From: JBJXGE01 sp046154185
GTDB taxonomy: Bacteria; Planctomycetota; UBA8108; UBA1146; JAJFFE01
Length of the DNA: 24,862 nt
Assembly: GCA_046154185.1 (NCBI GenBank)
Contig: JBJXGE010000086.1
Location: 1 to 24,862 of the forward strand
Direction: 5' to 3'
The notes under the pieces were generated by a model. That model saw only the letters and a program-made list of their open reading frames with translations. It did not search any database and was not told the origin of the DNA. Position 1 is the stretch's first letter; every line of letters begins with the position of its first letter. This document shows, one piece after another, positions 7,485 through 14,282 of this stretch. The position numbers and the translations under genes are program-made.

Positions 7485-9356
7485 ATGTCAGCGTTTCAGA
7501 CGGTTTGGAGTATCGATGTCGGCAAGTCGTCGCTCAAAGCCGTCAAGATGCACCGCGAGCGCAATAGTCTCGAGATTCTCGCGGTCGACAAAGTCGACTA
7601 TCCCATTGAAACGAGCGGCGTCAACGCGCTCCAGGGACCGAAGGATGCGCTCAAGGCCTTTGCCGAGCGGAATTCGATCAACTGCCCAGTCATCGTTTCG
7701 CACCCGGGCCACTCCGCATTTTCTCGCTTTATCCGCTTGCCGCCCGTAGATCCCAAAAAACTCCAAGAGATGGTCGGCTACGAAGCGCAGCAACAGATTC
7801 CGTTCCCAATCGACGAAGTGGTTTGGGATTTCCACGTTTCAAAGAGCGAAGAGGCCGGTACCGAGCGCGAAGTCGGTATTTTTGCGGTTCGCAAAGAAGT
7901 GATTTCCGATTTCATTCTCGATTACGAGTCGAACAACATAAAGCCGGATCACGTGTCGGTTGGCTATATCGGGCTTTTGAATTACGTGCGCTATGACTTG
8001 ACGCCGAACAAACCGTGCGTCGTGATCGATATCGGCTCCGACCACACGGATTTGCTCGTCGTGGATGGTCATCGTTTTTGGGTGCGCAATCTCGGCATCG
8101 CCGGGAACGACGTGACGCAAGCGCTGCAGGAAAAACTCAAGTTGCCTTTCGATGAGGCGGAGAAACTCAAGCGCAACGCGGGCGCCAGCAAAGAACAGAT
8201 GGCGAAGATCTTTCCGATCGTTCAGCCGATTCTCAAAGAGCTGGTCAACGAGATCCATCGCTCGGTCGGGTTTTACAAATCGCAAGCTGGCGATGTGAAA
8301 TTCGAAGACGTTTTTCTCTTCGGCAACGGCTCGCGCTTGATCGGCATCAAGAATTACCTGCAAGAGCATCTGCGGTTCAATGTGCACCAGGAGTCGCGCT
8401 TCCACCGCATTCGCGTCAATCGGGACGTAAACGTTGCGTTGCTGCAAAAGGATTTCCCCGCGTTTTCGGCGGTCGTCGGTCACGCCGTGATGGCGCTCGG
8501 CGACGGCGAGTGCAACGTGAATCTGTTGCCGAGCGAGCGCAAAGAGGAGATCTCGTTTCACCACAAGCAGAAACTCGTGATCGTCGCGGCGCTCGGACTT
8601 TTCATCGCGCCGCTGTTCTTGCATTTCAACTTCAAGCAGAAGATTGAAAACGTGCAAGACGCGCTCACCAACGCGGGCGATGTGAAGAGTCTCGAACAGA
8701 ACAACAAGCAGATGCGGCGACTCGAACAAGAGCGGCGCCCTCTGTTCGAGAAACGGCAAGCGACGCTGCTCGCGTACGGCGCGAATCGATTGCAGCCGCC
8801 GGTCGGCGCGCGGGCGCTCGAAGACGTTTTTCGGGGCCTGAAGTCGGATAGCACCACTTCCGTCGCGTTGGTCGAGGGTGAACCGGAATTGGCGGCGAAA
8901 CTCTCGGCGCTCGAATCCGATATGCTCCGACTGAACATCGAGAAGTCTTGGATCTGCTGGCTTTCCGTGGAAGCCGTGAACATCAACCCGGCCGGCAAAA
9001 AGCTCGAGAAAGCGGAGAAGGTCGACGCCGCGACGCGGGCGGCCTACGAGTTTCAAGTTTGCGGGATGATCGATGATCGCGGACAAGCCAAGGACAACGA
9101 AGAATTCGTGCGGAAGAACGTCGTACTGCCGCTGCAAGAGCATTTGAGTCGCGATCTGGGGCGCGAAGTCAAAGTCGATGTCGTCCAAGGGACCGGGGCG
9201 AAACCGATCCGACTGCACCAGAAGCATCCCTTCGCGAGCAAAGACTCCATCGCGCCAGGCGAACAGCGCGCGCAGGGTAGTTTCTACGAGTACAGATTGA
9301 CTTGGCACCAAACAGCCGTGGCGCCGCCGGTCGCCGAAAGTGCAGTCAAGCAGTAA
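7485..9356 (+). CDS. pilM: Type IV pilus-type inner-membrane assembly protein, PilM-PilN fusion
   Basis: PilM is an actin-like cytoplasmic ATPase-fold protein that docks onto the N-terminal tail of the bitopic protein PilN in the alignment subcomplex of type IV pili. Residues 1-340 are PilM: WSIDVGKSSLKAVKM (8-22), RLPPVDPKKLQEMVGYEAQQQIPF from 84, VVIDIGSDHTDLLVV (179-193) and FLFGNGSRLIGI (277-288). Residues 344-355 are NVNLLPSERKEE, closely resembling the INLLP motif that opens stand-alone PilN. A hydrophobic membrane segment (about 364-381), a charged coiled coil (about 383-425) and a C-terminal domain to 623 follow, which is the PilN layout. At 623 residues it is much longer than PilM alone (about 350). 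ATG 7485 has GAGGA 5 bp upstream. It heads the five-gene envelope cluster. Confidence 0.88.
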   Translation: MSAFQTVWSIDVGKSSLKAVKMHRERNSLEILAVDKVDYPIETSGVNALQGPKDALKAFAERNSINCPVIVSHPGHSAFSRFIRLPPVDPKKLQEMVGYEAQQQIPFPIDEVVWDFHVSKSEEAGTEREVGIFAVRKEVISDFILDYESNNIKPDHVSVGYIGLLNYVRYDLTPNKPCVVIDIGSDHTDLLVVDGHRFWVRNLGIAGNDVTQALQEKLKLPFDEAEKLKRNAGASKEQMAKIFPIVQPILKELVNEIHRSVGFYKSQAGDVKFEDVFLFGNGSRLIGIKNYLQEHLRFNVHQESRFHRIRVNRDVNVALLQKDFPAFSAVVGHAVMALGDGECNVNLLPSERKEEISFHHKQKLVIVAALGLFIAPLFLHFNFKQKIENVQDALTNAGDVKSLEQNNKQMRRLEQERRPLFEKRQATLLAYGANRLQPPVGARALEDVFRGLKSDSTTSVALVEGEPELAAKLSALESDMLRLNIEKSWICWLSVEAVNINPAGKKLEKAEKVDAATRAAYEFQVCGMIDDRGQAKDNEEFVRKNVVLPLQEHLSRDLGREVKVDVVQGTGAKPIRLHQKHPFASKDSIAPGEQRAQGSFYEYRLTWHQTAVAPPVAESAVKQ

Positions 9357-9388
9357 GACCGGGAGCTGGGCGCAGAATTTTGAGGCCC

Positions 9389-9428
9389 GTATGGGTTTCG
9401 AGGAGTACGGGTTTCGAGGCGTACGGGT
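9389..9428 (+). repeat. 16-bp tandem repeat, 2.5 copies, between pilM and the next gene
   Basis: GTATGGGTTTCGAGGA (9389-9404), GTACGGGTTTCGAGGC (9405-9420) and a partial GTACGGGT (9421-9428). The first two copies differ at two positions. They lie within the 120-bp gap after pilM. Function unknown; they could arise by slippage or bind a protein. Confidence 0.6.
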
Positions 9429-9476
9429 GAGTGGCCTACCGCGCCGAACGCGTGATCACAGTCGAGGAATCGCCGC

Positions 9477-10298
9477 ATGAAACCAAATGTCTTCTGGAGC
9501 ATAGTCGGTGCAATCGTGGTCGCGTGGATCGCGTTCATGGGCTACGAGTACACCGTGTATTCGGAGTACGAGGAGCAGTCGCAGGCACTGCAGGCCGTTG
9601 CGACGGACCTCGAAAAGCTGGTCAAGGGTGGCGCTGACAAGCTCCCGACGGCTGGCTTACTCGCAAAGCGCGAAGAGTATTTCCAGAGTTACGAGGAAGA
9701 ACTCAACAAGGTCGAGAAGTTTTACGCGGATCGCGACAACAACTTTGAGAAACTCGACACGAGTCAGTTCTCCTCCTGGCAAGCCGCGCGCAAGGATGAT
9801 TTCGCAAACTTAGAGAAGAAATACCGGGAAGTCGCGGGCTTGGACGCGGACGCGAAATTGGGATTCAAAGAGCTGTCATTCACGGACGCGTCCCAGATCG
9901 TGCCCTATCAACGGCAGTGGCACCTGCAGCGGACACTGATCGAGGAAATCATCGCGGTGAAGGGCACGATCGAGGCTTTGAGTTTCCCGGTGCTGGCCAG
10001 GGAAGCGACGGACAAAGCCGAGAGCTCGCATTTCAAGAAAATCCCCATCAATTTGGAGGCCAGTCTGGCGCCGCACACGGCGCACGTGTTTCTCGATCGC
10101 CTGCTGACGCACCCATTCATCAACTTTGAGATCGAGCGCTGGGGTGTTGGCAAGCGTGGGGACGCACTCAAGTATGATGTTGTCGAACAAGTGAAGGCCG
10201 GCGTGGATCCTGGCCCCGAACCGATGGTGCGCGTCTACTTGACGGCGTTCGCGATGAACTGGGAACCCCCGGCGTCGCCCGAGAAGGAAAAGCAATAA
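9477..10298 (+). CDS. Bitopic inner-membrane protein, PilO-like by context
   Basis: A 273-residue protein with one N-terminal membrane segment (about 6-23), a charged helical and coiled-coil region (about 28-125), and a mixed alpha/beta C-terminal domain (about 140-262). A region from 190 (INLEASLAPHTAHVFLDRLL, then INFEIERW) resembles the ferredoxin-like halves of PilO and GspM. PilO and PilN have exactly this topology and heterodimerise in the periplasm. Its position after a PilM-PilN fusion therefore suggests a PilO-like role, or equivalence to the Amuc_1100-type proteins of Akkermansia. No sequence motif proves it. ATG 9477 has GAGGA 8 bp upstream. The next gene starts 3 bp after the stop. 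Confidence 0.7.
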   Translation: MKPNVFWSIVGAIVVAWIAFMGYEYTVYSEYEEQSQALQAVATDLEKLVKGGADKLPTAGLLAKREEYFQSYEEELNKVEKFYADRDNNFEKLDTSQFSSWQAARKDDFANLEKKYREVAGLDADAKLGFKELSFTDASQIVPYQRQWHLQRTLIEEIIAVKGTIEALSFPVLAREATDKAESSHFKKIPINLEASLAPHTAHVFLDRLLTHPFINFEIERWGVGKRGDALKYDVVEQVKAGVDPGPEPMVRVYLTAFAMNWEPPASPEKEKQ

Positions 10299-10301
10299 CA
10301 C

Positions 10302-11390
10302 ATGCAAAAGATCGACCGGATCGCCATGATCGTCGCAGCCGTGCTGGTTGTCGGCTCGATTCTCTTTGCGTTGCTCGTCGAAGATCGTGGAGCTGTATTG
10401 TCTGAGGAGATCCAGACGAATCGCGCGAAGCTCAACGACCTGGCGCGAGACCAGCAATTGCCCGCGCTCGACGTTCCGAACTTGAGCGAGCAAGTAGCGG
10501 CCCGCTACTCTGGGTTAGCGGAAAGATCGCCGCCGAATTGGGCTTATTATCGACGACCTGCCATCGCGACGCTGGAAACTCCTGTGGCGGCGACGATTCC
10601 CGAGCACGTTGCGGGCGCGATCAAGCGGCTCAGCGTCGAGCGACTCAAAGTGCATGGCAAGCCGGGCATCCTCGTCACAGGGATGGCGCCTACGGTGAAG
10701 AACGCAAAACTCGACACTGTCAGCCTCGAAGTGAGCATCGAGGGCCAGGACGAGTGGCGTCCAGTCGCGGAGTTAAAGGGTGCTGAGTTGGAAACGCTCG
10801 TGATCGACGGACTCGAGTCCGGAAAGCGATATGTGTTTCGAGTGAAGAGTCGGGCGACGGCGCTCGGCTCCAGCGCGTTCGTCGCGCCGCATCAAGCGGA
10901 GCAGACGTCGAAACCGGTGGACTCGATTCTCGTGCCATTCGATTTGAGCTTCACCGCGTTTGGTCCGGCGCTGAAGAAACCCAATCCCGCCGGCAACGCG
11001 ATCGACCCGGGCACGGTCCGGATCGAGAAGGAATTCTACGACTACGACAAGGGCAAGATCGAAAAGATCCGCGCTGCGAAGGCCATTAAAGAGGTGTTGC
11101 CGGGCACGAAACCGGCGGCCGAAAACATGGTGGATGACAACTATTACGTGAAGTCGGTCGAGCCGGTCGAAAAGCGCATTCGAATTCAATTGAAGAGTAT
11201 CGACGGCTCGAAGCCGGACCTCGAGATTTGGGATAAGGACCCGCCGCGACCGACGAGTTCACCACCCGTGGAGGTGACGGATGTGGTGGCGAGCGAAACG
11301 CCTCCGAGCGAGCCGACCGAAGCGAAGCCGAAGGAGACGGCGCCGCCCGCGAATCCGAAACCCAATCCGTTCGGCGACCCGAAAGGCTAG
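10302..11390 (+). CDS. Bitopic membrane protein with fibronectin III-like domain and proline-rich tail
   Basis: I recognise no named family over the full length. The 362 residues contain one N-terminal membrane helix (about 7-26), a helical stretch (30-70) and a beta-rich segment from about 118 to 196. That segment contains EWRPVAEL, VIDGLESGKRYVFRVKSRA and SSAFVAP, typical of a fibronectin type III domain. A second beta-rich region follows (about 205-312), then a tail rich in P, E, K and T (313-362). The TM, periplasmic beta domain and Pro-rich layout recalls GspC or PilP, which link the inner-membrane platform to the secretin. In this cluster, just before two secretins, such a connector role is plausible but inferred. 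It starts 3 bp after the preceding stop. Confidence 0.7.
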   Translation: MQKIDRIAMIVAAVLVVGSILFALLVEDRGAVLSEEIQTNRAKLNDLARDQQLPALDVPNLSEQVAARYSGLAERSPPNWAYYRRPAIATLETPVAATIPEHVAGAIKRLSVERLKVHGKPGILVTGMAPTVKNAKLDTVSLEVSIEGQDEWRPVAELKGAELETLVIDGLESGKRYVFRVKSRATALGSSAFVAPHQAEQTSKPVDSILVPFDLSFTAFGPALKKPNPAGNAIDPGTVRIEKEFYDYDKGKIEKIRAAKAIKEVLPGTKPAAENMVDDNYYVKSVEPVEKRIRIQLKSIDGSKPDLEIWDKDPPRPTSSPPVEVTDVVASETPPSEPTEAKPKETAPPANPKPNPFGDPKG

Positions 11391-11617
11391 GTCCTCGGCC
11401 GGAGCCGTTACAAATCGATGACTGTCGCAGTGTGAACTCTTTGCCAGGGGATGCCGGTTTGAGCTCGGGTTCGGTCGCGACCACGGGGGATGTGGTTCCG
11501 CGGAATCCAGCGCGCGTGTTACCAAAAGATTGAGATCGTCCACACGATGGTTCGGCGCCCGCGCGGCAGCCGCTTCGGGTGAGCGTTCCTGGGGATTGGA
11601 ATCAGGAGAGGGTGAAG
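11391..11617. other. Gap before the first secretin with a perfect palindrome
   Basis: No promoter with both boxes or T-tailed terminator was found in this 227-bp gap, so the secretins are probably on the pilM transcript. The notable element is TTCCGCGGAA (11496-11505), a perfect 10-bp palindrome flanked by GG and TCC that extends its symmetry with one G-T pair. It could be an operator. GTG 11579 is an alternative start for the secretin. Confidence 0.3.
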
Positions 11618-14155
11618 ATGAAGCAGGGCTCGTCGTTGGCGCCAAATCCTAGTGAACTCGCGCGCCGGAGCGTCAGCACTTCTATCCGGAGCTTCGTGGC
11701 ATTCGCCGCGGTGACGATGGCAATCGTCCTCACGGTGGATTGTCATGCGCAAAACGCAGCCGCCGACAAGCTGCTCGAGCAGGCGCAATTAGCAGAGGCG
11801 CAGCGCAAAGCAGCGTCGGATGCCGCGACGGACACGGCGGAGCGGCTCATGAACGAACTGCAGTATCGCGAAGCAGAGGACAAGCTCGACGAAGCGCTGC
11901 GGCTCAATGGTTCCAACACGCGTGCGCGGGAGTTGCTCGATCGCGTGCAATTCATCTTAGGCGCCCGTCCCGGCGAAGTTCGCGATATTGGAGCGATCGG
12001 CGCGGATCTGGAAAAAGTGAAGCGCCAACAGGCCGTGCTGGAATTGCAGCGCATGATGGCGCGGGCGATCCAGTATTCGGAGCAAGGAAAGTACGACGAG
12101 GCGGTCAGTGAATACGAGCGCTTGCTCGAGCGCATCGAGTGGTTTCCATTCGGCGTCGACCTCTCGGACATGAAGACGCGCGCCCAGCAATCGAAGCTCG
12201 CAGCGGATCGCGAAGCACAACGGCAGACACAGTCGGAGAGCGAGACGTTGGATCGCCGCGCCCGTGAGGAAGGGGACGCGGAACGAGCAGAGTCACTCCG
12301 CTTCGTGAAGAATCGCATCGATCGGTTGATGGAGCGTATCGAATCCAACTATCGGCAGAAGCGCTTTGACGAAGTGGTTTCGCTCGCGGATCAAGTGCTC
12401 AACTTGGACAAGAACCACAAGCGGGCTCGTTACTACCGCGGTCAAGCGCGCCAGTTCAGTCATGAATACGCCGAGTTGAGTCTCGTGAAACGACATCGCG
12501 AGGAATGGGATCGGACCTTCCTCGCCCAACTCGAGTCCGAGATTCCCTACCACAAGATCTTCAATTTTCCGGATCGCGAATCCTGGCGTGCGATCAGTCT
12601 CAAGTCCCTCTCGGCGCAAGAGCGCATCATTGGCAAAGAGAGTAGCCAAGAGCAACTGATCGAAGCGCGCTTGAACCAAGCGGTCGATGTGGAATTCAAC
12701 GACCGGCCCTTCCAGGAAGTCATCGCGTTCCTGCAGGAAATCACGCAAGTGAACTTCGTGCTGAGCAGGAAAGCTGAAGAGTCGCTCGCCGAGAACGCTG
12801 GAACGGTGCGTTTGGCGCAGGTCAAAGGCCTGCCGGCGCGCAACGTCTTGCGGCTGGTGCTCGACGGTCGCGAACCAAAATTCTCCTATGTGATCAAGAG
12901 TGGCGCCGTGCTCATCGGTCCGGCGGATTCGCTGCGCGAAGACCTGTTCCTCGAGTTTTACGAGGTGCAGGATTTGACCAAGGCGCATCCGGACTTTGTC
13001 GCGCCGAAACTCGCGCTCGACGATTCTGCTGACGGCAGTGGCGGGGGCGGCTCCAATACGAGCGTGCTCGATATCGGTGGCGGTGACGATGAATCGAAAG
13101 AGCCGTTGGGATCCGATTTGCTCGTCGAACTCATCAAAAAAACGCTTTGGGGCGAAGAAGAGCCCGTCGACCCGGAAAGCGTCGAATACCAAAGCGGCAA
13201 AATCGTGCTACGCACGACGATCGAGAACCACGAGAAAATGGCGACGCTCCTCGACGCCGTGCGCAAGTCGACGGGCGTGATGGTCACGGTCGAGAGCCGT
13301 TTCCTCGACCTGCAGGAGAACTTCCTCGAAGTCATCGGCGTCAACTTCGGTAACCCACAGGACACGAACCTGCCGAACCCGATCGACAATATCGACGGGA
13401 CCGGCACGCAGATTTCGTCCGGCTACGAGTTTGTCGACGCGCAGGGCCAAACCGATGTCCGCGGCGCGGTCTTTAACGCTTTCTCGCAACCACTTGGCAC
13501 ATCGGTTGCGCCGTTCAATCTCTCGGATCGCGGTGGCTTCGCATTGCAGTACAACGTGCTCGATACCTACATTCTCGAGGGAATTCTCGAAGCCAACGCC
13601 AAAGAGCAGAACTTCACGAGTCTCAATGCGCCCCGCGTGACGGCGTTCAACGGCCAGATCGCACACTCGCTGGTGATCGATCAAGCGGCGTACATTCGGG
13701 ACGCGGAAGTCAATCAGACGGGCGTGATTCCGGTGATCAACCCTGTCATCGGTATTTTGAACTCGGGTTCAATTCTCCAAGTGCGGCCGACCGTGAGCCA
13801 CGACCGCAAGTATGTCATTCTGGAGATCGAGCCGACCTTGGCGGTGCAGTTGCCTTCCACGTTCCGCACGCTCACTCTCAACCTCACGAACTTAGCGATC
13901 GAGTTGCCGGTGCTGTCGGTGACGAAACTGAAAACGACCGTGACGGTTCCCGATGGCGGCACCGTGCTTGTGGGTGGACTCAAGCGAACGATTACGCAGG
14001 ACCAGCAGACTGGCGTTCCGTGGTTGAGCCGACTCCCGATCATCAACATCTTGTTTGGTCGCAAAGGCGAGGCGGAAATGCGCTCGAACTTGTTCGTGCT
14101 GCTCAATGCCAAGATCACTGTGATCCGCGACGAGGAGCGCAAACAGTTCAACTAG
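11618..14155 (+). CDS. Secretin (type II/III secretion or type IV pilus type) with N-terminal TPR region
   Basis: Outer-membrane ring-forming channel. ATG 11618 is preferred over GTG 11579 because AGGAGAGG lies 5-9 bp upstream, giving 845 residues. A signal peptide (about 20-44, ending CHAQ) is followed by a TPR and coiled-coil part (about 50-300; LQYREAEDKLDEALRLN and GKYDEAVSEYERLLER are TPR-like). Next come an STN/N0-like domain (about 356-435, VEFNDRPFQEVIAFLQEI), an acidic Gly-rich linker (467-495), a short secretin N-domain (about 525-552) and the secretin core (about 555-840). The core shows LNAPRVTAFNGQ, LQVRPTVS, TVTVPDGGTVLVGGL and PWLSRLPIINILFGRK. It is paralogous along its full length to the next gene. 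It lacks the multiple N-domain repeats of GspD. Confidence 0.92.
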   Translation: MKQGSSLAPNPSELARRSVSTSIRSFVAFAAVTMAIVLTVDCHAQNAAADKLLEQAQLAEAQRKAASDAATDTAERLMNELQYREAEDKLDEALRLNGSNTRARELLDRVQFILGARPGEVRDIGAIGADLEKVKRQQAVLELQRMMARAIQYSEQGKYDEAVSEYERLLERIEWFPFGVDLSDMKTRAQQSKLAADREAQRQTQSESETLDRRAREEGDAERAESLRFVKNRIDRLMERIESNYRQKRFDEVVSLADQVLNLDKNHKRARYYRGQARQFSHEYAELSLVKRHREEWDRTFLAQLESEIPYHKIFNFPDRESWRAISLKSLSAQERIIGKESSQEQLIEARLNQAVDVEFNDRPFQEVIAFLQEITQVNFVLSRKAEESLAENAGTVRLAQVKGLPARNVLRLVLDGREPKFSYVIKSGAVLIGPADSLREDLFLEFYEVQDLTKAHPDFVAPKLALDDSADGSGGGGSNTSVLDIGGGDDESKEPLGSDLLVELIKKTLWGEEEPVDPESVEYQSGKIVLRTTIENHEKMATLLDAVRKSTGVMVTVESRFLDLQENFLEVIGVNFGNPQDTNLPNPIDNIDGTGTQISSGYEFVDAQGQTDVRGAVFNAFSQPLGTSVAPFNLSDRGGFALQYNVLDTYILEGILEANAKEQNFTSLNAPRVTAFNGQIAHSLVIDQAAYIRDAEVNQTGVIPVINPVIGILNSGSILQVRPTVSHDRKYVILEIEPTLAVQLPSTFRTLTLNLTNLAIELPVLSVTKLKTTVTVPDGGTVLVGGLKRTITQDQQTGVPWLSRLPIINILFGRKGEAEMRSNLFVLLNAKITVIRDEERKQFN

Positions 14156-14180
14156 CGTTCGCGCTCGCGACCAAGAGTCG

Positions 14181-14219
14181 GAGTGCGATTGCGGAGTGTG
14201 ATTTCTGAGTGCGATCAAC
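14181..14219 (+). repeat. Three tandem 13-bp direct repeats between the secretin genes
   Basis: GAGTGCGATTGCG (14181), GAGTGTGATTTCT (14194) and GAGTGCGATCAAC (14207) share the core GAGTGYGAT at an exact 13-bp period. They lie in the 127-bp gap between the two secretin genes, about 65 bp before the second start. They may be regulator sites or slippage products. No -35/-10 pair was found beside them. Confidence 0.5.
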
Positions 14220-14282
14220 GGAAAAAATACTGATTTTCATACGCCTGCTCGGCGGGCGGAGCAACGGAAGGAATGGGTTGGG

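Noticed and set aside
7839..9311. 490-codon open frame on the - strand
   Set aside because: It lies antisense to the PilM-PilN gene, has no domain and is explained by the GC-rich codon usage of the real gene.
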